DNA of 64,000 bases. It comes from Kordia sp. SMS9 (GTDB lineage Bacteria > Bacteroidota > Bacteroidia > Flavobacteriales > Flavobacteriaceae). The stretch's first letter is position 1. Each line of letters opens with the position of its first letter. A program made the translations under genes and the position numbers. Of the stretch, positions 20,091-30,186 are shown piece after piece. The stretch is from NCBI RefSeq assembly GCF_003352465.1, contig NZ_CP031153.1:3400987-3464986 (forward strand). Direction: 5' to 3'. The notes beneath the pieces are model-generated. The model was not told the DNA's origin. It searched no databases and saw only the letters and a program-made list of their open reading frames with translations.

Positions 20091-23000
20091 ATGTCAGAAA
20101 TGATACAACTAACATTGCCACAGCAAGATGTGTATTTTGAACAACTATTGTTCCCAAACACACCTATCTATAACATAGGTGCAAAAATCAAAATAGAAGG
20201 AACTCTAGTTGTAAAAATAATGCAAGAAGCGTATCGTACGTTATTGCAACAGCACAATACGTACAGAAGCTGTGTAGATCATACAAACGACACCATTTCA
20301 TTTGTAGAATTGGAAAGCTATGACGCTGTGTTAGAAGTGAAAGATTTCTCAAATGAAACACACGCAGATGCAAAAGCCAATACATTTATGCAAGCACGTT
20401 TTGTGCAACCTTTTGATCTGAAAACACGTGGATTGCTGCATAAATTCATTCTTATAAAAGTTGCTGAAGAAGTACACTATCTATTTTCGGTGTATCATCA
20501 CATCATTACAGATGGTTGGGGAACGTCGCTAATGTTTCAGCGTTTGGTGACAAATTACAACGAACTTATTGCGCACGGAACTGTACTAACGTCATATCCA
20601 TTTCATTACGATGCATTTGTAGAAGATGATGCACAATACCAACAATCAGAGGCTTACGAAAAAGATAAAGCGTACTGGAAATCAAGATTCAATAGCTTAC
20701 CCGAAGCACTTTTTCCACTTAAAAAAGGAATACAACCACAACACAAAAGTCAGCGAAAAGCACTCATCATTAAACGTGAATTGTACACTAAACTGGAAGC
20801 AATAGGGAAGGCAAGTAGATGCAGTACATTTCATGTAATATTAGGATTGATGTATGTGTATTTTGGAAGAAAACAACGCAATCACGACTTCGCTATTGGA
20901 TTGCCCGTGTTAAATAGAAGCAAGGCAATTTTCAAAAAAACAGTAGGATTGTTTATGGGCGTTTCTGCCTTGCGAATTCAACTAGAAAAAGAAGATACGT
21001 TTTCCTCTTTCTTAACAAAAATACGGCAACAACTACGACAAGACTTTCGCTATCAGCGTTTTCCATTAGGGAAATTGATTCAAGAATTGGAACTTTTTCA
21101 TCAGAACAGTCGTTTGTTCGACATCACATTGTCATACGAAAAACAAAACTATGCAGATCACTTTGCAAACACCAAAACGTCTGTAATTCCATTAACGCAT
21201 CAATCGGAACGTGTGCCTTTGGCAATTTACATCAGAGAATTTGATCCAAAAGAAGATGTGAAGATTGATTTTGATTACAACACATCGTATTTTGATGAAA
21301 CATCCATCACACAAATTACCACACATTTTGAAAACTTACTGAACGCAGTCGTACAAAATCCAACACAAAAAATACATGCGTATTCCTATCTTTCAGCAAG
21401 TGAAGTGAAAGAAATAGTGCACACGTACAATCAAACCGCATTTACATATCCAACACAAAAAACGGTGTTAGATTACATTCACAAACACATTGAAAAGCAA
21501 CCAGAAAAAATTGCGCTATACGATCAAAATCAAACATTTACATACAAAGAAATAGCAGAACTATCAGATACAATTGCCAAACAAATCATTGCAACAACTA
21601 GCGGAACTTCCAATAAACCTGTCGCTATTCTACTGCCACGCTCGGCAAAACTCATTGTATGTATGTTGGGAATACTAAAATCTAAAAGACCATTTATACC
21701 TTTAGATCCAAGCTTTCCAGAAGAACGTTTGGCATACATCATTTCGCACAGTGAAACAGATTTAATTGTCGGTGCTGCTAAAGAATTGCCATTGACGACA
21801 ACTGTTGAAAAAATGGACTTTGCATCGTTAATTACTACTGTACATACTGAAACGACACTGCCTACAACTACCGCAGCCGATTCGGCATATATCATTTATA
21901 CTTCTGGAACAACAGGAAATCCAAAAGGTGTTGAAATTGGACATCAAGCATTGCTAAACTTCATTCTCAGCATACAAGAACGTCCTGGGATGGCAAAAAA
22001 TGACTTGCTATATTCCGTTACCACGCAATCTTTTGATATTTCTATTTTGGAATTCATAACACCTTTACTAGCAGGTGCTTCCGTATATGTGGCATTGCAA
22101 GAAACATTGGCAGATCCTTTTGCGGTACTTCAAGAACTAGACGAAGTGTCGCCAACAATCATACAAGCAACACCAAGTTTTTATCAATTGCTATTCAATG
22201 CAGGTTGGAAAGGAAATGCAGGCATTAAAATTTTATGTGGAGGCGATTTATTAAGCAAAGCGCTGGCTGAAAAATTACTACATAGTACCAAAGAACTATG
22301 GAACATGTACGGACCAACAGAAACTACGATTTGGTCTACGTGTAAGCACATCACAAATTCATTAGAAGCGTCTACCATTGGAACGCCAATTCACAATACG
22401 CAAGTATATATCTTAGACGATGCACTGCAAATACTACCAAAGCAAAGTATAGGAACTTTATACATTGGCGGTCATGGTTTGGCAAACGGCTATTATAAAA
22501 ACGAAGCCTTAACGGCAGCACGTTTCCTAACGCACGATCAATTACAAAAACGTATTTACAATACAGGCGATTTAGCCAAGTGGAATGCAAACGGAGAAAT
22601 TGAATTTTTAGGACGTGACGATTTTCAAGTGAAAATTCGTGGTTTCCGCATTGAATTAGGCGATATTGAAGCAAAACTGAACGAAATTAAAGGCGTCAAA
22701 GAAGCAGTTGTTGTAGCGAAGAAACAACAAGATCAAGAAGCCTATTTACTGGCTTTTGTCGTGGCAGATGAAGTATTTGCTATGAATGAAGTAAAGAATC
22801 ATTTAAAAACACAACTGCCTTCGTATATGATTCCCAATCAGATTGTAAGGCTTGAAGCATTGCCATTGACACCCAACAAAAAAGTAGATCGAAAAGCTTT
22901 GATGGCGTTTCAAGTACAAGCTACAAATACAGTTGCAACTTCTTTACAAAAAGCAACCACTTCATTACAAAAAACACTTTGCAGATTATTTCAAGAAGTA

Positions 23001-24518
23001 GTAGGCGTGGCGTATGAAATGTACCTTGCGGATAATTTCTTTGAGCATGGCGGTCATTCTTTAAATGCGGTAAAATTAATCAACCGTATAGAAACGGAGT
23101 TAGAATACACATTGAGTTTGCGAACACTTTTTGATCATCCAACAATAGCGGAATTAGCAGATTATATAGCACATAATTCAACTGAAATTGCAAAAGAGTT
23201 CATTCCCAAAGCTGCGGTACAGAAATATTACCCAATTACAGAAGCGCAACAAGAAATATGGATGGCATCGCAAAATCGGGAGCGTTCCATAGCGTATAAT
23301 ATGTTTGCAGCGTATCAAATAGAAGGAACTGTGGATTTGTTGAAACTTCAATCCATATTTGCATATTTAATTTCAAAATACGAGATTTTACGAACCAATT
23401 TTGTAGAAGTAGCCGGAATTCCGCATCAAAAAATACAAAATACGAACTCTAATTTTCACATACAAACAATCGCGTGTACTGATGAAGATATTCAAACACA
23501 GATGCAAGATGAAGTACACAAACCTTTTGATTTAACAAAGGAGCGCTTGTTTAAAATAGTACATTTTAAAAGAGATACCGCAGACTTTTTGGTGTTCAAT
23601 ACGCATCACAGCATTATGGACGGTTGGTCTTTAGAATTATTAATCCAAGAAGTAGCGCATTGCTATAGTTTGGAAAATATTCCAAATGAAGCTTCTACGG
23701 AACTGTTTCAATTCAAAGATTATGCACTATGGCAAACGCAAAAAAACACAGAAAAACATCATGAATATTGGGCTTCTTATTTGGAAGGATATTCATGGAA
23801 ACCGTTATTAAATACTGCAAATTCGCTTCAAAAAGAAGCAAACCAAAGCGCTTCTGTACACTTTGAATTCAATGCTGAATTATGGCAAGATATTCATGAT
23901 TTTACCAAAGCGCAAAAAGTAACATTGCACAGCTTTTTAGCAACTATGTTTAGTGTGTTAGTACTCAAAAATGATGCACATGACGATGTTTGTATTGGCA
24001 CTGTAAATGCAGGGAGAAATCATGCAAGTTTAACCTCGCAATTGGGAATGTATGTAAAAACACTTCCGTTGCGTACTAGATATGAAGAAACACAAACGGT
24101 ATTTTCATTGTTGCACACTGCACAAAATGATATCTTAGACTTTGACACACATCAAGATATTCCAACGGATATTAGAAAAGAATTTCTGTGGGATGTAGTG
24201 CTGGTGGTACAAAATCAGTCATTCAATTATAAAACCATTCAACTAACAGAACAGCTTTCATTTACGGCTTATGAAATTGCAGCGCGTTACAGCAGATTGC
24301 CTTTGCTTTTAAATTTTACAGTGGCAACAACACTATCCGTACGTATAAATTATGACAGCACTTTATTTGATGCAGATAGCATATCATTGCTGTACCTGCG
24401 CTTTGAAAAATTACTAACATCCGCCGTAGCGGCAACAGCAGAAACCACATTAGAAGACTTGGACATTCAATTACATCAAGAAACATCTTCTGATATTGAC
24501 ATAGATTTTAATTTTTAG
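20091..24518 (+). CDS. NRPS: C-A-T-C, starter-like first C, predicted Gly, terminal condensation domain
   Basis: 1475-residue synthetase of unusual layout. It lacks the TubC docking domain seen on three neighbours and opens directly with a C domain of the type often found on initiation modules (LTLPQQDVYFEQLL, PIYNIGAKI; active site HHIITDGWG near 20495). Next come A (YTSGTTGNPKG near 21898), T (HGGHS near 23050) and a second complete-looking C domain with HHSIMDGWS (near 23604) that ends the protein with no A, T or thioesterase after it. The A pocket reads DILQLGMIWK, a Gly-type code identical to that of the second A domain of the first synthetase. The tail is acidic (SDIDIDFNF). Two readings fit. 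It may be the first protein of the line, with an N-acylating starter C. Alternatively, the last C domain may release or cyclise the chain. The sequence alone does not decide between them. Confidence 0.95.
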   Translation: MSEMIQLTLPQQDVYFEQLLFPNTPIYNIGAKIKIEGTLVVKIMQEAYRTLLQQHNTYRSCVDHTNDTISFVELESYDAVLEVKDFSNETHADAKANTFMQARFVQPFDLKTRGLLHKFILIKVAEEVHYLFSVYHHIITDGWGTSLMFQRLVTNYNELIAHGTVLTSYPFHYDAFVEDDAQYQQSEAYEKDKAYWKSRFNSLPEALFPLKKGIQPQHKSQRKALIIKRELYTKLEAIGKASRCSTFHVILGLMYVYFGRKQRNHDFAIGLPVLNRSKAIFKKTVGLFMGVSALRIQLEKEDTFSSFLTKIRQQLRQDFRYQRFPLGKLIQELELFHQNSRLFDITLSYEKQNYADHFANTKTSVIPLTHQSERVPLAIYIREFDPKEDVKIDFDYNTSYFDETSITQITTHFENLLNAVVQNPTQKIHAYSYLSASEVKEIVHTYNQTAFTYPTQKTVLDYIHKHIEKQPEKIALYDQNQTFTYKEIAELSDTIAKQIIATTSGTSNKPVAILLPRSAKLIVCMLGILKSKRPFIPLDPSFPEERLAYIISHSETDLIVGAAKELPLTTTVEKMDFASLITTVHTETTLPTTTAADSAYIIYTSGTTGNPKGVEIGHQALLNFILSIQERPGMAKNDLLYSVTTQSFDISILEFITPLLAGASVYVALQETLADPFAVLQELDEVSPTIIQATPSFYQLLFNAGWKGNAGIKILCGGDLLSKALAEKLLHSTKELWNMYGPTETTIWSTCKHITNSLEASTIGTPIHNTQVYILDDALQILPKQSIGTLYIGGHGLANGYYKNEALTAARFLTHDQLQKRIYNTGDLAKWNANGEIEFLGRDDFQVKIRGFRIELGDIEAKLNEIKGVKEAVVVAKKQQDQEAYLLAFVVADEVFAMNEVKNHLKTQLPSYMIPNQIVRLEALPLTPNKKVDRKALMAFQVQATNTVATSLQKATTSLQKTLCRLFQEVVGVAYEMYLADNFFEHGGHSLNAVKLINRIETELEYTLSLRTLFDHPTIAELADYIAHNSTEIAKEFIPKAAVQKYYPITEAQQEIWMASQNRERSIAYNMFAAYQIEGTVDLLKLQSIFAYLISKYEILRTNFVEVAGIPHQKIQNTNSNFHIQTIACTDEDIQTQMQDEVHKPFDLTKERLFKIVHFKRDTADFLVFNTHHSIMDGWSLELLIQEVAHCYSLENIPNEASTELFQFKDYALWQTQKNTEKHHEYWASYLEGYSWKPLLNTANSLQKEANQSASVHFEFNAELWQDIHDFTKAQKVTLHSFLATMFSVLVLKNDAHDDVCIGTVNAGRNHASLTSQLGMYVKTLPLRTRYEETQTVFSLLHTAQNDILDFDTHQDIPTDIRKEFLWDVVLVVQNQSFNYKTIQLTEQLSFTAYEIAARYSRLPLLLNFTVATTLSVRINYDSTLFDADSISLLYLRFEKLLTSAVAATAETTLEDLDIQLHQETSSDIDIDFNF

Positions 24519-24529
24519 CAATAACAATT

Positions 24530-26461
24530 ATGAATACATACATGAAAAATAGTATTAACGTTCTTATGATTCTCATTACATGCACGGCATTGTATGCACA
24601 AAAGGGTACTTTTGAAAAAGAAGAATCATTCCACAGATATGCGGAATACATAGAAGATAAAGCCATTACTTGGGGATATTTATCGGTTCCGGAAGATTGG
24701 AATCAACCTGCAAGCGATTCTATTAAAATTGCGGTGGCAGTATTAAAAAATAGCCAAGGGAAATCAGATGCAGAAGCTTTGGTATTTATTCAGGGTGGTC
24801 CTGGTCAAGGAAATGTTGATGATATATGGACTTGGCAGAATCATCCTTTGCGAAAAAATCATGACATTGTCTTGTTTGATACTAGAGGAACTGGCTATTC
24901 GCAACCACGATTATGTCCAGATTTGGGAAAAGAATTCTTGGCAATTTTGGCAAAAAATCAATCGCCCTCCAAAGATGAAGAACAAAAAGCAAATGCTGCG
25001 TTGGCGTGTAAATCTGATTTAATAAAAAAAGGAATCAACATAGATTCGTATCACAGTACTTCGGCAGCGAAAGACTTACATGCACTTAAAAAGAGTTTGG
25101 GCTACAACCAATGGAATATTTACGGAGTTTCTTACGGAACTTATATGGCGCAAGTGTATGCAAACATGTTTCCCAACGATATTAGCCAATTGATCTTAGA
25201 TTCTTCAATAGCAGATATTTCTGAATATTACACTGCCAATACCACCAATTACATGACAAGTTTGCAAAAAGTATTCAACGCATGTAAAGCAGATGAAAAT
25301 TGTACAAACAGCTATCCAAATATTGAAAGTGTATTTTATGAAGTAATTGCAGATTTGGAGAAAAATCCAATTACCGTTGCGGTTGACAAATATTTAGTCG
25401 AATCAGAATCGTTTACCTTCAATGCCGAAGATTTTAAAGTAGCATTGCAGCAAGCGCTGTACAACAAACAATTGGTAGAAGTGATTCCGTTGTTGATCTA
25501 TGAATTTAAAGCGCGAAACAAAATAGCGTTGGGTAATTTAGTTCCCGCTTTTTCAGCATTGTTAAGTATGGATTATGGTGTGTACTTTTGTATGAGTTGT
25601 AACGAAACCTTACCACGAAATGATTTGGAGGAACTTCAGCAAAGATCTGAAAATTACAAAGGACTGCAAGGACCACTTTCATTCTATAAATCAGATTTTA
25701 CAGTTTGTAAAAAATGGAATATTCAAAAAGATTCTATCCTATATCAAGATCTTAATAATCTGAAAGAAAGTACCATGCAAGTATTGGTGTTTGGAGGAGA
25801 ATTTGATCCAATAACACCCGAAGGTAATGCGGAGAAAACTGCGAATTTATTCGCCAATGGAACTGCTGTTACGGCATATACTTATGGACATGTGCCAAGT
25901 TTTACACCAATTGGAATAGAAGTAGTTACGGCATTTATTGATACCAATGAATTCCCTAAAAAAGAGGTGTTCCAAAAAGCACCCAAACTGGAAGTTGTCA
26001 GCGCAATTACGGTGAATGGAGGTGTCTCTGCTATGGGAAATAGTTTAAATGAACAAGACCCAATGTTTCTAGCGCCACTTTTAATTGCATTGGGAGTTGC
26101 TTTGGCGTTTATTATTGCACACGGCATCAAACTCATTCGAAGAAAGTACAAAAATTTCTCTGATAAATTGGTACGTATCCTATGTTTGGTAACGTCTATT
26201 TTTGGGATTATAACGCTCATAGGATTTACAAATGCGCTCTTAACAACAGTAGATCAGAACTTTTATATTTTAGCGTTTGGTTTGCCCAACGCTTACGATT
26301 ATTTATACATTTTTATGTGGATATTTTTAGGGCTTTTAGCGGTCACATTTATATTTTATACCTTAAAAATTAAGCAACTAAACGAAAGAAGTATTTTGTT
26401 TACCATCATATTTTCGAATATATTGATAGCAGTTTATTTTCTGTATTGGGGAATTATTTAA
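24530..26461 (+). CDS. Exported alpha/beta-hydrolase peptidase (TAP-like) with C-terminal membrane helices
   Basis: 643-residue protein with an N-terminal signal peptide (ends near LYAQ), an alpha/beta-hydrolase of the proline-iminopeptidase/tripeptidyl-aminopeptidase group, and a membrane tail. The visible motifs are the oxyanion strand QGGPGQG, FDTRGTGYS, the nucleophile elbow GVSYGT (Ser201), an acid in GGEFDPITP and a His in YGHVP. After about residue 515 there are four hydrophobic segments, so the catalytic domain should face the periplasm, tethered to the inner membrane. The added helices are unusual for this family. The gene is 11 bp after an NRPS gene and 18 bp before the ATP-grasp gene. 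Likely jobs, all inferred, are trimming the exported peptide, activating a pro-form or destroying product for self-protection. ATG 24542 is an alternative start. Confidence 0.85.
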   Translation: MNTYMKNSINVLMILITCTALYAQKGTFEKEESFHRYAEYIEDKAITWGYLSVPEDWNQPASDSIKIAVAVLKNSQGKSDAEALVFIQGGPGQGNVDDIWTWQNHPLRKNHDIVLFDTRGTGYSQPRLCPDLGKEFLAILAKNQSPSKDEEQKANAALACKSDLIKKGINIDSYHSTSAAKDLHALKKSLGYNQWNIYGVSYGTYMAQVYANMFPNDISQLILDSSIADISEYYTANTTNYMTSLQKVFNACKADENCTNSYPNIESVFYEVIADLEKNPITVAVDKYLVESESFTFNAEDFKVALQQALYNKQLVEVIPLLIYEFKARNKIALGNLVPAFSALLSMDYGVYFCMSCNETLPRNDLEELQQRSENYKGLQGPLSFYKSDFTVCKKWNIQKDSILYQDLNNLKESTMQVLVFGGEFDPITPEGNAEKTANLFANGTAVTAYTYGHVPSFTPIGIEVVTAFIDTNEFPKKEVFQKAPKLEVVSAITVNGGVSAMGNSLNEQDPMFLAPLLIALGVALAFIIAHGIKLIRRKYKNFSDKLVRILCLVTSIFGIITLIGFTNALLTTVDQNFYILAFGLPNAYDYLYIFMWIFLGLLAVTFIFYTLKIKQLNERSILFTIIFSNILIAVYFLYWGII

Positions 26462-26479
26462 TGAAAGAAATAAAAAATT

Positions 26480-29242
26480 ATGGAGAAGACTATTTTAGCC
26501 AACCATCATGATTACATCGCAAATCCTTCCAAAAAATCACTTCCAGCATTGATCAATAAAAATGTAAAGGAAGTTCCGGAAGCGTTGCGGAATTTTAAAT
26601 ATCCAATATCTTCTTGGCCCGTAATTTTGTCAAAAGAAGAAGTGGAAGAATTGGCAGCATGTAGTGTGTTAATTCCAAAATTAACACAGCAAATTCCAGA
26701 AGTATACTTTAAAAATGATCTTACAAAAATAGCGGACTTCTATTATGGTGGCGATCAGGTAAAAGCAGAGTTTGCTAATTTTTGCAATCAGAAAAAAGTA
26801 CCGATAAGCTGTCGTTTGGATTTGATAAAAGCAGCCACAGGGTTTCAAGTTTTAGAAGTAAATACAGGCTCGTCTCTTTCGGGTATGGAAATTCAAAATT
26901 TTAAGTCTGTTATTGATGTGATGCATCCAGAATTGAACGATGAAAAATTAGCGCTAAAAGTTCGAAATACACAGCAAATTTATATTGATTTCATCATTCA
27001 AAAAGCTATTGAATTACTCTCTGATGACGAAGATGAAATTACCATCTTTATGGTTGAAATGATTTCAACAGAGGAAGAACGACTTGCATATTCCGATGCT
27101 GAAAAATTTTACAATAAAATTCTCAATGAAGAAATTGCAAAATATCACAAAAAAGGAAAAGTAGTCATCAACGGAATGACAGAAGTAAGCTTGCAAAACA
27201 ACAAGCTTATGTACAATAACGAACGTGTACATGTAGTATTAATTCGTAATTATGCTATAAAAGATATTTCACCAGATATTTTTAGAGCGTTCATGATGAA
27301 CAAAATCTATTTTCCAGATCATTTTGGAGTAGAAATGTTGGGCGATAAGCGAAATCTAGTCATACTTCGTACACTTGCAGATGAAGGAAAGTTTACACCA
27401 GAAGAAAATGCACAAATACAAAAATTTATTCCTTGGTCTGTATTGTTAAAAGAAACTTCTGTTTCCTACAACGGAACTACACATGATTTACAAACCTTAC
27501 TAAAAGAACAAAAAGATAATTTTGTCATAAAAGTAGCTGACGGATTGCAAGGAACGGATGTGTTTGTGGGGAAAACAATGTCAGCAGCAGCATGGGCGGA
27601 AGCCATAAAGAAAGCAACTGAAGCAGCAAACTACATAGTTCAAGAATTTGTAGATTCAGACTATATATATGTACCTAACAAACAAAACCAATGGGCACCG
27701 CATTCATTAATTTGGGGAGCGTTTGGATTTGGAGATATATACGGAGGAACTTGGGTACGAATGTCAGCTAAGGAGAATACTTCAAGAGTCATTAATTCTG
27801 CAACGGGTGCCGTGGAGGCAATCGTGTATGAAGAAACTACTGATAAAAATGAAATTCATACCGAAAAAGAGTCCATGACCGCTACAATATTGGGAGATGC
27901 TTATGAAAATTTGATGGTAGATTCGCCTAAAAAAATCCCCACTTTTGTAGATGCAACTTCTGAAAAACTACCAGAATTTTTAAGAGGCTATGAATATCCT
28001 GTCTCATCATGGCCCGTAATTATTGATTGGCAGCAAAGAAAAAATTTAGAACAACTGTGTACTAAAATACCAAAACTACTCACCAAAATACCAGCTTTGT
28101 ATTTTGAAAATGACATGAAACGTATTGGCGACTTTTACTTTCAAGGAGATGATATGATGACGCAATTTGCAATAGTTTGTCATGAAAAACAAATTGAAAT
28201 TGCATGTCGCTTAGATTTATCGTTAGACACTGATGGTTTTAAAATACTGGAAGCTAATATTGGTTCTTCTATCGGCGGATGGCAAGTACAAAGCTTTGAG
28301 ACCATCATACGTGACATACATCCAAATTTAGACGAAAATTTTTCTACAGAAGATACACAGGCAAACTATATTGATTTCTTGGTAAAAAATGTTATCAAAC
28401 ATGTTTCCTATCTTCAAAAAGATATCAATATATTTCTAGCTTTAGGTGAGTATGAAGAAGGTTTTCCACGAGCAGAAATCACGAGTTTCTTTAATAACTT
28501 ACTAGAAAAATCATTACAAGACACAAAATTTAAAGGAAATACATTTATTGGAGAATTTACAGAAACAGAACTAAAAAACAACAGACTCGTCTTTGAAGGT
28601 GAAGATATGCATGCTGCTTTGGAAATTGTAGTAACTAAAGCGGGAGTTCCTTTAAATATCTTTAGAGCCTTTATGCTAGATGCAGTTTATTTTCCAGATC
28701 ATCTGGCATCAGGTATGTATGGTGATAAAAGAAATTTAGGAATACTAAGAGAATTAGCAGAAAATAATAAGTTCTCAGCACTAGAAAATGAACTCATCAT
28801 CAAAAGTATTCCCTGGACGAAAGAAATTAAAGACAGCATCGAAATATATAAAGGTGAAAAAATGCACATTAGAGAAATTCTAAAAAACAATAAAGAAAAC
28901 ATGGTTGTCAAAGCGGCGCAAGGTTATCAAGGGAAAGATGTTTTTATAGGAAGGTTTTCTTCCGATGTGGAATGGAATGAAGCCATAGAACTAGCGCTGA
29001 AAGACAAAAACTTTATTGCGCAAGAATTCAGCGATTCTATCAAAGTACTCGCACCGAATAAAGAAAATGAATGGACACCCCACAAATTAATTTGGGGCGC
29101 TTTTGGATTTGGAAATAAATATGGCGGTGTTTGGGTGCGAACTTCAGAAGTTGCCAATGACATCGGAGTTATTAACTCGGCAACAGGCGCTGTGGAATCT
29201 ATTGTATATGAACACCACTTGATTGATGAAATCACTATATGA
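26480..29242 (+). CDS. Tandem duplicated, circularly permuted ATP-grasp ligase-like protein
   Basis: 920 residues made of two homologous halves (about 1-460 and 483-920). Each half has, in order: a SSWPVI segment; an R-x-D then E-x-N metal-site motif (CRLD and LEVN, E126/N128; CRLD and LEAN, E591/N593); a RAFM...YFPDH...GDKRNL block; IPW; and then the Gly-rich ATP loop (VIKVADGLQG with K351; VVKAAQGYQG with K811), followed by a VQEF or AQEF strand. The E-x-N motif preceding the Gly-rich loop is the order of circularly permuted ATP-grasp enzymes, as in the glutathionylspermidine synthetase-like and CP_ATPgrasp groups, which form amide bonds through acyl phosphates. Both copies keep their key residues, so both may be active. 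The gene overlaps the phosphopantetheinyl transferase gene by four bases (ATGA). The substrate is unknown. Tailoring or capping of the peptide is an inference from location. Confidence 0.8.
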   Translation: MEKTILANHHDYIANPSKKSLPALINKNVKEVPEALRNFKYPISSWPVILSKEEVEELAACSVLIPKLTQQIPEVYFKNDLTKIADFYYGGDQVKAEFANFCNQKKVPISCRLDLIKAATGFQVLEVNTGSSLSGMEIQNFKSVIDVMHPELNDEKLALKVRNTQQIYIDFIIQKAIELLSDDEDEITIFMVEMISTEEERLAYSDAEKFYNKILNEEIAKYHKKGKVVINGMTEVSLQNNKLMYNNERVHVVLIRNYAIKDISPDIFRAFMMNKIYFPDHFGVEMLGDKRNLVILRTLADEGKFTPEENAQIQKFIPWSVLLKETSVSYNGTTHDLQTLLKEQKDNFVIKVADGLQGTDVFVGKTMSAAAWAEAIKKATEAANYIVQEFVDSDYIYVPNKQNQWAPHSLIWGAFGFGDIYGGTWVRMSAKENTSRVINSATGAVEAIVYEETTDKNEIHTEKESMTATILGDAYENLMVDSPKKIPTFVDATSEKLPEFLRGYEYPVSSWPVIIDWQQRKNLEQLCTKIPKLLTKIPALYFENDMKRIGDFYFQGDDMMTQFAIVCHEKQIEIACRLDLSLDTDGFKILEANIGSSIGGWQVQSFETIIRDIHPNLDENFSTEDTQANYIDFLVKNVIKHVSYLQKDINIFLALGEYEEGFPRAEITSFFNNLLEKSLQDTKFKGNTFIGEFTETELKNNRLVFEGEDMHAALEIVVTKAGVPLNIFRAFMLDAVYFPDHLASGMYGDKRNLGILRELAENNKFSALENELIIKSIPWTKEIKDSIEIYKGEKMHIREILKNNKENMVVKAAQGYQGKDVFIGRFSSDVEWNEAIELALKDKNFIAQEFSDSIKVLAPNKENEWTPHKLIWGAFGFGNKYGGVWVRTSEVANDIGVINSATGAVESIVYEHHLIDEITI

Positions 29243-29895
29243 TTACCATATATTATTATCATATTTCAAAAAATGCACATGCTGCATTGCTACAAGAACA
29301 GCTTCCTAAATTTCCGGTAGAATTTCAAAAAAAGATTTTACGATTTAGGAGATGGGAAGATGCACAATTGTCGCTGTCAGGCAGATTGCTGCTTCAGTAT
29401 GCTTTACAAAAACATGCAAATCTTGCAACTGTTGACTGGAATTCAATGTCGCAAACTGCATTTGGAAAGCCATACATAGCGAATAGTAATGTACATTTCA
29501 ATATTTCGCATTCTGGATCAATTGTGGCTTGTGCAATAACAAAAGACGTTGAAATTGGATTAGATATGGAACAAATACGTCCTATAGATATGTTGCACTT
29601 TAAATCGCAAATGACAGAAAACGAGTGGCAATATGTAAACAGTGCGGAAAACCAATTGCAAGCATTTTATGAATATTGGACTAAAAAAGAAGCGGTCCTC
29701 AAAGCAGATGGAAGAGGAATGTCAATTCCCTTAGTATCTTTTGAAATTATAAACAACACTGCAACAATCAATTCGAATACATATTATACCAAAAAAATCC
29801 ATTTGGCAGAAACCTATATGTGCCATATTGCGAGTGCTCAAGCGTTAAATGCAGATGCTATTACCATAAAAAGAATCCCTGTTTTAGTAGGCTAA
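29239..29895 (+). CDS. Sfp-type 4'-phosphopantetheinyl transferase
   Basis: 218-residue enzyme that transfers phosphopantetheine from CoA to the conserved Ser of carrier (T) domains. The Sfp-family signatures are FGKPYI, FNISHSG, the metal-binding GLDME and the helix WTKKEAVLKADGRGM. Its length matches Sfp-type rather than AcpS-type enzymes. Its start codon overlaps the stop of the ATP-grasp gene (ATGA), so the two are translationally coupled and it closes the main NRPS operon. It should activate all T domains encoded here, including the one on the separately transcribed synthetase at 30364. Confidence 0.95.
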   Translation: MITIYYYHISKNAHAALLQEQLPKFPVEFQKKILRFRRWEDAQLSLSGRLLLQYALQKHANLATVDWNSMSQTAFGKPYIANSNVHFNISHSGSIVACAITKDVEIGLDMEQIRPIDMLHFKSQMTENEWQYVNSAENQLQAFYEYWTKKEAVLKADGRGMSIPLVSFEIINNTATINSNTYYTKKIHLAETYMCHIASAQALNADAITIKRIPVLVG

Positions 29896-30186
29896 AAAGT
29901 GTAATTTCACACGAAATTTTCGGTGCAAGTTGATTCTAAAGTGTTCATGATTATAGTGTATTTGAGAACATTTAATTTTTATGTTTTTTTCAATGTAAAG
30001 TTTTTTAATGTTGAAAAAAATTACCATATTTGAACAGTTAACATCAATAAACTATTCAAGTTTTTACAAAGTTTAAAACATCTATTTTCTCTAATATCTC
30101 CCCCTAAAACTATTAAATAGATTATTTAACTTCATGAGAGTGAGAAAACCCCTTACTTTGATCTGAAATTTAATAATTGTATCGCT
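29896..30186. other. AT-rich intergenic region after the main NRPS operon
   Basis: Very AT-rich stretch between the phosphopantetheinyl transferase gene and a possible small ORF. It probably holds the promoter of the synthetase at 30364, but no full match to the TAnnTTTG element at a good spacing is evident. Partial matches such as TGTATTTG near 29957 and TTACTTTG near 30154 are noted without confidence. There is no clear hairpin terminator after the operon. Confidence 0.4.
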
